This document shows, in pieces, positions 7,608 through 16,625 of a stretch of DNA of 64,000 nucleotides (the first letter of the stretch is position 1; each line of letters opens with the position of its first letter). Source of the stretch: Lentisphaera profundi (GTDB taxonomy: Bacteria > Verrucomicrobiota > Lentisphaeria > Lentisphaerales > Lentisphaeraceae). The notes below the pieces were generated by a model. That model saw nothing but the letters and a program-made list of their open reading frames with translations, did no database searches and was not told where the DNA came from. The stretch lies in NCBI RefSeq assembly GCF_028728065.1, contig NZ_CP117811.1:2108001-2172000 (forward strand), read 5' to 3'. A program made the translations under genes and the position numbers.

Positions 7608-9644
7608 ATGTTTCAATTCATTGACTGGGCCCTCATCATAGGCTACCTCATTTTCACCTTCGCGACCGGCTTTATGATGAAATCTAAAGCTAGTGAAGAT
7701 GGCTTAGATTCATACTTTGCTGCAGGCCGCAATATCCCTTGGTGGTGGATTGGTACTTCTATGGTCGCCACTACCTTTGCGGCAGATACACCTTTGTGGA
7801 TATCTGGCGTTGTCGCCAAATATGGCATTGCAGGTAATTGGTTCTGGTGGACGGCAGCCATCGGCATAACTTTTATGACTTTTTTCTTTGCCCGCAAATG
7901 GCGTGAAAGTGGCGTTTTAACCGATGTCGAATTAACCGAAATGCGCTACGGTGGCAAAGAAGCTGCTTCACTGCGTATCATCAAAGCCTTTTTCAGTAGT
8001 ATTGTGGTTAACTCCTTAGTCCTAGGTTGGGTTTTTGCGGCCATGGCAAAAATAACACGCCCTTTTATTCATTGGGATCAACTTCTTGGTGCTGATCTTT
8101 TTTCACGTTTAGAGACTCTCTGGCCAAGTTTTCTGATGTTCAATGATCTCAATAATACTCTCAGTATTTTTATAATTGCAATCATTGTTATTGTGTATAG
8201 CTCCGCAGGTGGTATTTGCGGTGTGATGTTCACTGATTTATTCCAATTTGCTATTGCTTGTTTTGCCGCCGTTGCCTTTTCCTATTTTGCTGTACAACAC
8301 GTCGGAGGACTGGAGTCGATGTGGACACAAATCGAAACACTTTATCCAGATACCCACCAAAACTACACCTCTTTTACACCTTCATTTAGTGGTGACAATG
8401 CACTGATGCCACTCGCAGTTTTCCTTGTATCCATAGGCTTCATTTGGTGGACCAAGGACTCGGTGGATGGTTCGGGGTACTTTGCCCAACGCATGTATAC
8501 CGCTAGCACTCCTGCCGACGCCGAAAAAGGATCCCTTTGGTTTGCTTTTGCAAATTTTGCCTTACGCTCCTGGCCATGGATCATTATTGGCTTAGTTGCC
8601 ATTGTTGTTTATCCACTTAATGATCCTAATTCAGCTATAGCGCTCTCAGGTGACCGTGAAATGGCTTATCCCATTCTGATGCGAGACATCCTTGGCCCCG
8701 GTTGGTTAGGCCTCGTTTTCCTGAGTCTTATGGCCGCCTTTATGAGTACTGTAGACACCCATATAAACTGGGGTGCTTCCTACATTGCCAATGATTTTTA
8801 TAAACGCTTTCTTAATCCTCAAGCAACTCAAAAAGATCTCGTTCGCGTGGGTCGTTACTCTGTCATTGCTATCTCAGTCATTTCAATTTCAATCGCAAGC
8901 CAAATTTCGTCGATAGATGCTGTTGTCAAATTTTTTGGTGGCATGGTTGCTGGCATGGGGGCTCCTCACCTTTTACGTTGGTTTTGGTGGCGCGCCAATG
9001 CCTGGACTGAAATAACCGGCATGATTGCTGGAGCTCTAAGTGCTATCATTCTTTACTCTTTACCCATTAGTGAACACATCCCCGCTGAGTATTTAATTGC
9101 CTGGATTAGTTTATTTAGTATCTATCTTTCAATCCGAGTCACCCTTATGACTGACCCTGTTGATGACGAAAAACTAAAAACTTTTGTGATGAAGGTTCGT
9201 CCTCTGGGTTTTTGGAAAGGATTCAATCATCATGTTCCGCATGTACGTACAATGAAAGATAGTATTCTTTTATGGGTCATGTCCTGCACATCCATTTATT
9301 TATATGTTTTTGGTATTGGTAACCTGCTCAAACTTCATCTTATACTCGGAAGTTTCTTCATTATTACTGCGACGCTTTTACTGATTCCTATCTTAAAGAA
9401 AATTAATCAAAAAGAGGATGATAAATTTGGCTGGATTGACCTTGAGGGCACTCTATTTCCTACCCTAGAGGATAATCACGCTGTTTTTGCTCAAGTCTTT
9501 TGGGATGAAAGCGAACAAAACCTACTCGATAAGGGTTGGATCAAAGTCCATAGTCTTGACAATAAACGTCTATGGCATTCTACATCCGAACCAAATCCTG
9601 AGATGTTTTCGACGCTCCAAACTATTGAACTCGAAGACAAATAA
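7608..9644 (+). CDS. Sodium:solute symporter (SSS family), putative sugar transporter
   Basis: 678 residues with more than a dozen hydrophobic segments. The N-terminal part has the SSS signature: GRNIPWWWIGTSMVATTFAA and SAGGICGVMFTDLFQF, and FLSLMAAFMSTVDTHINWGA resembles the conserved helix with sodium ligands. The C-terminal part after about 500 has extra membrane helices and a hydrophilic tail of about 70 residues. Related PVC proteins of this size are annotated as sodium:solute or sodium:galactose symporters. It lies between a cytosolic GH20 and secreted esterases, so import of an amino-sugar saccharide is the likely role. AAAAGGA precedes the ATG by 5 bp. Confidence 0.9.
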   Translation: MFQFIDWALIIGYLIFTFATGFMMKSKASEDGLDSYFAAGRNIPWWWIGTSMVATTFAADTPLWISGVVAKYGIAGNWFWWTAAIGITFMTFFFARKWRESGVLTDVELTEMRYGGKEAASLRIIKAFFSSIVVNSLVLGWVFAAMAKITRPFIHWDQLLGADLFSRLETLWPSFLMFNDLNNTLSIFIIAIIVIVYSSAGGICGVMFTDLFQFAIACFAAVAFSYFAVQHVGGLESMWTQIETLYPDTHQNYTSFTPSFSGDNALMPLAVFLVSIGFIWWTKDSVDGSGYFAQRMYTASTPADAEKGSLWFAFANFALRSWPWIIIGLVAIVVYPLNDPNSAIALSGDREMAYPILMRDILGPGWLGLVFLSLMAAFMSTVDTHINWGASYIANDFYKRFLNPQATQKDLVRVGRYSVIAISVISISIASQISSIDAVVKFFGGMVAGMGAPHLLRWFWWRANAWTEITGMIAGALSAIILYSLPISEHIPAEYLIAWISLFSIYLSIRVTLMTDPVDDEKLKTFVMKVRPLGFWKGFNHHVPHVRTMKDSILLWVMSCTSIYLYVFGIGNLLKLHLILGSFFIITATLLLIPILKKINQKEDDKFGWIDLEGTLFPTLEDNHAVFAQVFWDESEQNLLDKGWIKVHSLDNKRLWHSTSEPNPEMFSTLQTIELEDK

Positions 9645-9687
9645 TTACCCCGAAGCTGCTTATCCATTAAATCTTAAGGATACCATA

Positions 9688-10830
9688 ATGAACAAATTTT
9701 TATTATTGTGTTTAATATTCTCTGCACCGCTTTGTGCTGAGAAATTAAATATTGAAGCACTCGACAAAAACATGGCGATCAAGACTGCCGATCAAAATGG
9801 TATCGTTTGGTTTAGCCCTCAGGAAAAACCTTTTCGCCTAAGTGGTTTCAAATGGATAAACAAAGAGTCACTTTACCGTCGTTTACCCCTCACACCTGAT
9901 TTCGCTATTCGCAAAGCCGTGGATAACTTGGCCAATAATACCTCTGGTGGCCAAATCCATTTTAAAACAGACAGTAGCAAAATCCTTATACGTGCCAAGA
10001 TTGCTTATGAATCCAGCATGTATCATATGCCTGCTACCGGGCAAAGTAGTTTTGATCTCTACACCGGTGCTCCAGGTGAACTACTGTATTGCAAAACGGC
10101 TCGTTTCAAAACATCCGAAACCGCATTCACTTCCACACTCTTTGAAGATAAGAAACAGATGCGTAATTTTGTGATTAATTTCCCCCTATACAATGGCGTC
10201 AAGTCACTAGAAATTGGCCTCATAGCTGATTCACAGGTCGATGAACCTCCTGCCTTTGAAGGCGAAGGTCCCATAGTAGTATATGGCACATCTATAACTC
10301 AAGGCGGCTGTGCAGCTAGACCTGGCTTATCTTATACCAATATCCTTAGTCGCCGCCTCAACAGAGAATTTGTTAATCTTGGTTTTTCCGGAAATGGTCG
10401 AGGGGAACCCGCCTTAGCTCATCTAATTAATGATATTCCAAATAAGTCGATGATTATCCTCGATTATGAAGCTAATGCTAATGAAGATATTCCTAACTCA
10501 CTAGGTCCTTTTATAGACATACTGAGAGTCAAGAATCCCAAGATCCCGATATTGATAATATCGCGTATTCTCTACGCCACACAAGCTCGTAAATTCAAAA
10601 CTGTACATTTATCGACTTCACTTGCTTTATTCCAAAAAGATTTAGTGAAGTCAAGACAATTAGCCGGCGACAATAACATTTATTTCCTCGACGGAAAATC
10701 ACTCTTAGGTGCCTACGCTCATGAAGCCACTGTAGATGGAGTCCATCCAAACTCTTATGGCTTTATGATGATGGCCGAAAATATTCATCCTGTAATACAG
10801 CAGATATTAAAACCTAAAGGCGCGCAATAA
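9688..10830 (+). CDS. Secreted SGNH/GDSL-type carbohydrate esterase with N-terminal beta domain
   Basis: 380 residues from ATG 9688, chosen because AAGGA lies 7 bp upstream and a Sec signal (MNKFLLLCLIFSAPLCAE) follows; the open frame extends upstream over the SSS gene but that is overlap. Residues about 20-175 form a beta-rich domain with the SMYHMPATGQSSFDLY signature seen in SGNH proteins of this subfamily. The SGNH core starts at about 190: block I YGTSITQGG with Ser nucleophile, block II GFSGNGRGE, block III DYEANANED, and block V DGVHPNSYG with the catalytic Asp/His. It is expected to remove acetyl or similar esters from a glycan outside the cytoplasm. It sits in the GH20/SSS operon, one base before the next gene. 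Confidence 0.88.
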   Translation: MNKFLLLCLIFSAPLCAEKLNIEALDKNMAIKTADQNGIVWFSPQEKPFRLSGFKWINKESLYRRLPLTPDFAIRKAVDNLANNTSGGQIHFKTDSSKILIRAKIAYESSMYHMPATGQSSFDLYTGAPGELLYCKTARFKTSETAFTSTLFEDKKQMRNFVINFPLYNGVKSLEIGLIADSQVDEPPAFEGEGPIVVYGTSITQGGCAARPGLSYTNILSRRLNREFVNLGFSGNGRGEPALAHLINDIPNKSMIILDYEANANEDIPNSLGPFIDILRVKNPKIPILIISRILYATQARKFKTVHLSTSLALFQKDLVKSRQLAGDNNIYFLDGKSLLGAYAHEATVDGVHPNSYGFMMMAENIHPVIQQILKPKGAQ

Positions 10831-10831
10831 T

Positions 10832-12292
10832 ATGACTCATTTACCCTATCGACTCGGATCAAATTTCAGCAGCAAAAATGCGCTCGTATTTTTTCTAGTT
10901 TTTTTTGTGATTTCAAGCAGCCTTATTGCGGACCCATCAGCAAGAATTTTATTTGATTTCGAAACAAAAAAAGACCTCGCTACATGGACTAATCAAAAGC
11001 TCGATAACTACACCGAGCCTGCTGTCGATATAGAATTGTCTGACAAACACGTCAGCCATGGTAAACACAGTCTAAAGTTGTCATACAATGGTGGTTTGTG
11101 GCCCACTGTATTTAGTGAAGCCATCAGTATTGATGACTGGAAAAACGAAAAGATTTTAAACGCGGATATAACACTATCCCGCGATGCCGTAGTCTGCTTC
11201 AGAGTGATGCAGGAAAAAAGTACACGTGATAATAATTGGGATGGCTTCGCCGGTCGATTTGAACGCACCGCTTTACTAAAAAAAGGCAACAACACTTTAG
11301 TGGCGGCTTTATGTCATAAGGGCGACCAAAAATTTGTTCCTAAATTCGGCAAAGTCGTGCGCTTTGAAATAGCTCTCTATGATGCAAAAGTTGGCGACTC
11401 AATTTATATTGATAATATACGTTTATCCCCTACTGACATGTCTATACAAGAATTGCCCTTTTCCCAACTTAAAGGGAAAATGCCTAATAGAGGCCATCAC
11501 TTATTTACAGTGCTGGGCTCAAACTTAAAAGTGAAAAATATTACACATTTAGCCTCAGAACTTGCCCCCGATTGGAAGATGCCTACGCCACGCAGCATTA
11601 AAGAACTTGAAACTGAATTCAAAGAACGCTACTTAGAAATCCTTAAACTGAATCCAAATGCAAAACTCGCTATTTTTCGCGATGGCCAAGCAGGTTTTAA
11701 TCCCAAAAAACCAGAACAAGTTTATTCCGCTTGGCGAGATACTTATATATCCTGCCACGAGCCTGAAAGTATGCTGACAGTTAAGGGAATTATAAATTAC
11801 GGTAAAAAACCTTTGCAAGAAATTTTTATGCGTCATCGCACCGCGCTCATGAAAGCGGACTTTTCCTCAGTCCCTAAAGGTAGCAAAGTTCTAGCTGCTG
11901 AATTCGTGGTATGTCGCACAAAAGACTTTGAAGCTTCTCGTTGTGAAAAAATGCCTAATATGTGGGTTATGGAAGCCTGTAATCGTCCTTGGGTAGAAAC
12001 TGAAGTCAATGCTTTTCAATACGCGCGACATCGTTATTGGAGTAATTTTAGTGGTCGTGCATGGGAAGGTGAGAACCCCGATTCATTGCCGTTATTTTTA
12101 GCCCATGGTCCTGGTCAAGGACAAGTGAACAGCTGGGACTTTACACATGCCATGAAATATTGGATAGAACAAGAAAAACCAAATTATGGTTTTTGGCTTT
12201 ACGGCAATTCGAAAGACTGGTTTCTCAGAGCTCATTATAGAGAGAGCAAAGAGCTAGCATCACGCCCCGCAATCATGCTAATTTATGAATAA
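10832..12292 (+). CDS. Secreted DNRLRE/CBM96-like protein with N-terminal beta-sandwich
   Basis: 486 residues; an unusually long N-region precedes the hydrophobic signal segment (about residues 17-34, ending SSLIAD). Residues about 40-200 resemble a carbohydrate-binding jelly-roll (ARILFDFETKKDLATW ... SIYIDNIRLSPT), as in CBM domains that open PVC secreted proteins. Residues about 320-486 resemble a DNRLRE/CBM96-like domain: TALMKADFSSVPKGSKVLAA, WVETE, SWDFTHAMKYWIEQEKPNYG and RPAIMLIYE at the C-terminus. No catalytic motif is visible. It starts one base after the upstream esterase stop, so the two are translationally coupled, which suggests that it helps the esterase bind the glycan. Domain calls are from memory of the families. 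Confidence 0.6.
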   Translation: MTHLPYRLGSNFSSKNALVFFLVFFVISSSLIADPSARILFDFETKKDLATWTNQKLDNYTEPAVDIELSDKHVSHGKHSLKLSYNGGLWPTVFSEAISIDDWKNEKILNADITLSRDAVVCFRVMQEKSTRDNNWDGFAGRFERTALLKKGNNTLVAALCHKGDQKFVPKFGKVVRFEIALYDAKVGDSIYIDNIRLSPTDMSIQELPFSQLKGKMPNRGHHLFTVLGSNLKVKNITHLASELAPDWKMPTPRSIKELETEFKERYLEILKLNPNAKLAIFRDGQAGFNPKKPEQVYSAWRDTYISCHEPESMLTVKGIINYGKKPLQEIFMRHRTALMKADFSSVPKGSKVLAAEFVVCRTKDFEASRCEKMPNMWVMEACNRPWVETEVNAFQYARHRYWSNFSGRAWEGENPDSLPLFLAHGPGQGQVNSWDFTHAMKYWIEQEKPNYGFWLYGNSKDWFLRAHYRESKELASRPAIMLIYE

Positions 12293-12335
12293 TACTGAAT
12301 TATCACAAAACCAAATAATAGGAGATAGCCTTAAA

Positions 12336-13682
12336 ATGCAGCTTTCTAAATCCATCTTACTCTTAATGATTTTCACTTCGTCGATACTACAGGCAGACAC
12401 CTTAAAACTCAGCCTACCCCATATTTTTAGTGATCATATGGTACTGCAGAGAAATCAGGAGATTACTATATGGGGATCGACAAAAGCTAAGGCTAAGGTC
12501 ACAGTTCGTTTAGGTAAAGACTTGGTTTCAAGCAAAGCGGATTCTCAAGGAAAGTGGAAGGTTCTACTCGCCGCACGAAAAGCCAATAATCAGCCTGTCA
12601 GTTTGATTATAAAGAGTGCTGGTGAAACCAAAGTCATTAATGACATCCTCGTGGGAGATATTTGGCTGGGATCTGGACAATCCAACATGGAATTCCCCCT
12701 AAAGCAAACACATCTAGCATCAGCAAGCATAGCGGCCGCAAATGAGCCGCAAATCCGCTGTTTCCATGTCCCTAAAACAGTTTCTAACAAAGCAAACTCC
12801 GATATCAATGCCACTTGGAAGCTAAGTAGCCCTAAAAGCATTCCCGATTTTTCTGCTGTCTTATATCATTTTGGTAAACGTTTACATGATGACTTAGATG
12901 TTCCTATTGCTTTGATAAATAGCTCTTGGGGCGGATCAAAGATTGCCAGTTGGATGAGTTCCAATGATAAACCCGGAGAGATGTATAATGGTATGATTGC
13001 TCCTTTACGTGATTTTAAGATCAAAGGTTGTATCTGGTATCAAGGTGAAGCTAATGTCATCAAAAAAGATGGCGAGAAATACTTTGGTATGATGAAATCT
13101 TTGATTGAAGGCTGGCGTCAGTTTTGGGGCTCAGACATGCCTTTTTACTTTGTCCAAATTGCTCCTTGGTCTGTCTATGAAGCCGGTGAACTCCCAAGCC
13201 TATGGCAAGCTCAATTAAAGACCTTAAAACTGCCTGCGACCGGCATGGTTGTCGTGACAGATCTTGTCGACAACATTAATGATATCCACCCTAAGAAAAA
13301 ATATGAGGTCGGCAATCGTTTAGCACTCTGGGCCTTAGCAAAAACTTACGGTAAAAAAGACCTTTTCTATTCGGGTCCTCTCATGGAAAAAGTTGTTTTT
13401 CAGGGTAAAAATGCACGAGTTCACTTCAAGTATGCCGATGGCTTAAAAAGTTCTGATGGCAAAGAATTAAAGGAATTTAAAATTGCTGGAGCAGATGGGA
13501 TTTACATAAATGCGAAAGCCAAGATTTATGGTGAAACAGTAGTACTATCTGCCAATGGTCTCACGCCTGTGTCGGTACAGTTCGGCTGGCACAAAATCGC
13601 TAAACCCAACCTTGTCAATAAAGCTAATCTTCCCGCCTCCCCTTTTCAAAGTAACAAGCGGACTGACGAAACCGGTAAATAG
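12336..13682 (+). CDS. Sialate O-acetylesterase-like SGNH carbohydrate esterase
   Basis: 448 residues from ATG 12336; the frame opens earlier (12285), overlapping the previous stop, but a ribosome site (AGGAG) and a clean signal peptide (MQLSKSILLLMIFTSSILQA) support the internal start. The order of motifs is that of the sialate 9-O-acetylesterase family (SASA/DUF303): LPHIFSDHMVLQRN, IWGSTKAKAKVTVRL, VGDIWLGSGQSNMEFPL with the nucleophilic Ser, WYQGEANV, and DLVDNINDIHPKKK with the catalytic Asp-x2-His. Members deacetylate sialic acid or xylan and other acetylated sugars; in PVC bacteria they accompany polysaccharide-degrading loci. A C-terminal beta-domain is retained (VSVQFGWHKIAKPNL). Part of the operon from 6490. 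Confidence 0.9.
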   Translation: MQLSKSILLLMIFTSSILQADTLKLSLPHIFSDHMVLQRNQEITIWGSTKAKAKVTVRLGKDLVSSKADSQGKWKVLLAARKANNQPVSLIIKSAGETKVINDILVGDIWLGSGQSNMEFPLKQTHLASASIAAANEPQIRCFHVPKTVSNKANSDINATWKLSSPKSIPDFSAVLYHFGKRLHDDLDVPIALINSSWGGSKIASWMSSNDKPGEMYNGMIAPLRDFKIKGCIWYQGEANVIKKDGEKYFGMMKSLIEGWRQFWGSDMPFYFVQIAPWSVYEAGELPSLWQAQLKTLKLPATGMVVVTDLVDNINDIHPKKKYEVGNRLALWALAKTYGKKDLFYSGPLMEKVVFQGKNARVHFKYADGLKSSDGKELKEFKIAGADGIYINAKAKIYGETVVLSANGLTPVSVQFGWHKIAKPNLVNKANLPASPFQSNKRTDETGK

Positions 13683-13848
13683 ATGGCTACGAACAAAATA
13701 CGTCGATAAAATGAAACAGAAACGAGACGAGTTTTTTACTCAGTCGATCAAAGCTGATCAATAATTCATCTTCAATAATAAAATTATAATCCGCCTCATC
13801 TAGGCAAAGAAATAAACTGTCTAATCAACAAAAAAAGGAACAGAAAAT

Positions 13849-14544
13849 ATGAAAATATCATTATTAATATTCACCATGATTTCCCTCAATTTCACTGGTC
13901 ATATATTTGCTCAGGAAACAGCTTATCCATCACCGCTTAAATTTGAAGGAAGTATAAAAGATTTTGAAAAACAGGAGGAACGACAGCAAACACCAAAAAA
14001 TGCCATAGTCGTCACGGGCAGCTCTACAATTGTAGGATGGAAAAGCATTCACGACGACCTGAAACCCTTGACTATAATTCCAAGAGGTTTTGGTGGCAGT
14101 AATATGAATGACCTCTATCATTATTCTGAACAACTGATTATCAAGCACAAGCCCCGAGCTGTCGTTATATATGAGGGCGATAACGACCTTATTTTTAGAG
14201 TCTCACCTAAACAGATCAAAAATAAGTTTATAAAATTAAAAGACAAACTTTTAAAGGCTGATAAAAAATTAAGGATTTATCTGATTTCAGTAAAGCCGAG
14301 TATTGCTCGTAAGTCTTATTTAGAAAAGGCTAAGGAAGTTAATGAAATTTTCAAAGACCTCTGTAATTCATCCAATAATTTATACTTTATCGATACTTTT
14401 AGCCCCATGATGGATGGTGATAAAATTAAGAAAGATGTTTTCTTAAAAGATAAGCTTCATTACAATGATACAGGTTATAAAATATGGACTCAGGCAGTCC
14501 TTCCTGTTTTACTAAAAAATGAACTGAAGTTTGAAAAAAAATAA
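13849..14544 (+). CDS. Secreted SGNH/GDSL hydrolase (short)
   Basis: 231 residues with a signal peptide (MKISLLIFTMISLNFTGHIFAQ) and a strong AGGAAC ribosome site. Motifs: AIVVTGSSTIVGW (block I; Gly-Ser-Ser instead of Gly-Asp-Ser), PRGFGGSNMND (block II Gly), YEGDNDLIF (block III; Asn of the G-x-N-D pattern) and DKLHYNDTGYKIW (block V with Asp/Lys/Leu/His). This is the common small secreted GDSL-like lipase/acylhydrolase type. It lies 166 bp after the sialate-type esterase and directly before the DASS relic, so it is likely the last intact gene of the operon. Third SGNH-type enzyme in about 5 kb, suggesting a heavily acylated substrate. Confidence 0.85.
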   Translation: MKISLLIFTMISLNFTGHIFAQETAYPSPLKFEGSIKDFEKQEERQQTPKNAIVVTGSSTIVGWKSIHDDLKPLTIIPRGFGGSNMNDLYHYSEQLIIKHKPRAVVIYEGDNDLIFRVSPKQIKNKFIKLKDKLLKADKKLRIYLISVKPSIARKSYLEKAKEVNEIFKDLCNSSNNLYFIDTFSPMMDGDKIKKDVFLKDKLHYNDTGYKIWTQAVLPVLLKNELKFEKK

Positions 14545-14545
14545 G

Positions 14546-14864
14546 ATGCCAAACAAGCAAGTAACAAACCCCTTTCTAGCAAAAAATATTTCGTTTTATG
14601 CCGGAGCTGTTGTTGCCGTAATTGTAGCCTTATTATTAAAGAGTTACGCCTGGAACAATTCAGGCCCCTGATAAAATTGATAACCCGGCATTACTTATGA
14701 TTCCAGCGACCATAAGCGCTTCCTGTGCTTTTATGTTACCTGTAGCGACTCCACCCAATACGATTATTTACAGCTCGGGCAAGGTAACGATAAGGACAAT
14801 GGCGAGTGAGGGTTTTATTTTAAACATTCTCATCGCTCTGATTACCTCGACATTTTTTATTTAA
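14546..14864 (+). pseudogene. DASS/SLC13 sodium:anion symporter, deleted relic
   Basis: ATG 14546 opens a 41-residue frame (MPNKQVTNPFLAKNISFYAG, a hydrophobic helix, stop at 14669-14671) that looks like the N-terminus of a DASS/SLC13 transporter. In another frame 14661-14864 encodes NPALLMIPATISASCAFMLP then VATPPNTIIYSSG and a final helix ending ITSTFFI: the C-terminal SNT-like signature and last membrane segment of the same family. The several hundred codons in between are missing. The relic begins one base after the upstream esterase stop, so an original operon transporter was lost by internal deletion. Confidence 0.75.
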
Positions 14865-15132
14865 TGTATTCCTAATACCAGCAAAGCTGCAAGCATAAAT
14901 TTTGAGTCGCCAATTGATGATTGCCACGCAGGCAATGAGTTATTGCCTATGCGGCGGGCACTTAGCTTGATGTTAAATAACATCCTCTGTTTAATTCACA
15001 AAATGAATAATGCATGCTTTTTGGCGTTGATATTTACCTGCATAGGTCATATGTTTATATGATGAATTTATCTTGCATCGGTCATAAAAGGATGCCCATT
15101 TCAAACTTCACAAAATAAGAGGTGCTAGACCC
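14865..15132. other. Intergenic region with hairpins and operator site F
   Basis: Contains ATTGCC-acgca-GGCAAT-gagtt-ATTGCC at 14920-14947, where the middle element can pair with either flank, and the palindrome AATTCAC AAA ATGAATA (site F, 14993-15009) 124 bp upstream of the next gene. The -35/-10 context of site F is weak. No other gene seen. Confidence 0.5.
14993..15009 (+). promoter_or_regulatory. 17-bp palindromic operator-like site F
   Basis: AATTCAC AAA ATGAATA: two changes at mirror positions 7 and 17. It precedes the secreted protein at 15133, whose paralog at 25448 lies in an operon preceded by perfect site H. Confidence 0.5.
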
Positions 15133-16584
15133 ATGATACATAAAGAGTATTATATCTTACAAAAATTACAGATCGTCATTTTGATCTCTGTGTTAATGAG
15201 CTTATCAATCACAGCTAGCCCCGTCCCCGATTTAAAAACATGGCACCTAGATGAGGGACAAGATAAGCACCGTTTCATAATAGAGGCAAAGGGAGAATTT
15301 CGCCTAGGTTTCGTGCGCTCCATGAATTACGGATTATCCGAATGGTACGACCTAAAATTTGATCCTGAAGCAAAGAGTAATCTGACGCGCCGGGATTTGG
15401 GTGAAAGCGCTAACGGTTTTCAGGGTGCATTGTTTAATCAGGTGATTAACCCCTATGATGTCATTGCACATATTGGTCTAGCAGGCACACGCTTCAAAGA
15501 TGAACCACGTTCATTTACTGTAATAGAGAACACTCCACGTCGAGTGATTGTAGAGGCATCCTATTTCCCCATGTTATCTGCCATAGTAACAAAAGATTTT
15601 AAATTAACGACACGTTATGTAATCTATCCCACTGGACGCATCTATATACACAACACCATGACTTTCTTAAAGGATTATACCTTGACAACATGGCGTCATG
15701 CCACTGTGAGTTTGGGAGACCCTCAGCATTACGCCTATGGGACAAAGGAGGAAGGTTTAGTTGAAGTAATAGCTGACAATACTCTTCGCAACTCTAAGGC
15801 AAAATGGATACCGGGAAGCCTTAAGAATATGCTTTTACTGCAGCCAAAATGGAATACTTGGTTGATTTTGGATAATACCGAAACTGAATTGACACTAGCC
15901 AAAAAAATTGGAGGCAAGGACTCACTAAAATCAGGAAGCTATCAAATTGGTTCTCACGAAACTGTTTATGGTTGGTTACGCGGAAATAATAATACCAATC
16001 CTGCCTCTTGGAGTAAGGACGAATCAAAATATTGCTTTACCTATTGGGATAAAACGACCCCCTCACCTTTCAGTGATTATGCACGTGCCAGTATCTTATT
16101 AGTACCATCACCAGACAATCCAATCAAAGGCACTTCACTTCTGCATAGCTGGCTTGGCTTTAAACGTCATTATTTCGGCGGTGATTTTAAGATCAGCAGG
16201 AAAAAAGGCGAAAAAATCCACCAAAATTATCTCATTCAAATCGGCGAGGAAAATAGCGAGCTTCTACCAGATATCCGTAGTAAAGAAGTCGGTGATGTAT
16301 ACGCAGAAAGCTATCTGAATCCACAAGCGGGACTATCCTTTGATCGTCTAGACGGAGCTTACCTCGTGGACCTCAATACGGACATTGAAATACCCGTTCT
16401 TGGCCATTATCCAAAACCGGTATTAATCTGCCGTAATTCAAAAAATCCACCGGCAATATATAAGCAAGGGAAATTACTGATATCAGGAACTGACTATTTA
16501 CTCATTCAAATCGAACAGAGCTACTTAATTCAATGTCTCGAAGATTGGAATACTGGCGATATCTACAAGATCCAGGCGAAGTAA
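15133..16584 (+). CDS. Secreted protein of unknown family, paralog of 25448-26665
   Basis: 483 residues, beta-rich. An N-terminal hydrophobic segment (IVILISVLMSLSITASP) after a charged leader looks like a signal peptide. I do not recognise the family. The paralog at 25448-26665 shares, in order: GEFRLGFVRSMNYGLSEWYD versus GNFRLAFENGLNYGLSQWFD, QGALFNQ, DVIAHIGLAG versus DLIAHVAGAK, TRYVIYPTGRIYI, YGWLRG, FTYWDKTTPSP versus YAYWDPSTPEP, SILLVPSP, GFKRHYF and LLPDIRSKEV. This copy adds about 80 C-terminal residues (LDGAYLVDLNTDIEIPVLGH onward). Conserved Trp, Tyr, His and Arg residues fit a glycan-active or glycan-binding enzyme, but no known catalytic motif is apparent. A palindrome lies upstream. 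Worth testing as a new lyase or hydrolase family. Confidence 0.75.
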   Translation: MIHKEYYILQKLQIVILISVLMSLSITASPVPDLKTWHLDEGQDKHRFIIEAKGEFRLGFVRSMNYGLSEWYDLKFDPEAKSNLTRRDLGESANGFQGALFNQVINPYDVIAHIGLAGTRFKDEPRSFTVIENTPRRVIVEASYFPMLSAIVTKDFKLTTRYVIYPTGRIYIHNTMTFLKDYTLTTWRHATVSLGDPQHYAYGTKEEGLVEVIADNTLRNSKAKWIPGSLKNMLLLQPKWNTWLILDNTETELTLAKKIGGKDSLKSGSYQIGSHETVYGWLRGNNNTNPASWSKDESKYCFTYWDKTTPSPFSDYARASILLVPSPDNPIKGTSLLHSWLGFKRHYFGGDFKISRKKGEKIHQNYLIQIGEENSELLPDIRSKEVGDVYAESYLNPQAGLSFDRLDGAYLVDLNTDIEIPVLGHYPKPVLICRNSKNPPAIYKQGKLLISGTDYLLIQIEQSYLIQCLEDWNTGDIYKIQAK

Positions 16585-16625
16585 TCCATCCGCGACGTTC
16601 ATTCCTAAAGTAAGCCCTTTTCATA

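Noticed and set aside
9487-9687. Longer N-terminus for the SGNH esterase
   Set aside because: It overlaps the symporter gene; a good ribosome site and signal peptide begin at 9688.
13555-13764. Frame overlapping the end of the sialate-type esterase
   Set aside because: Shadow of the real gene in another frame.
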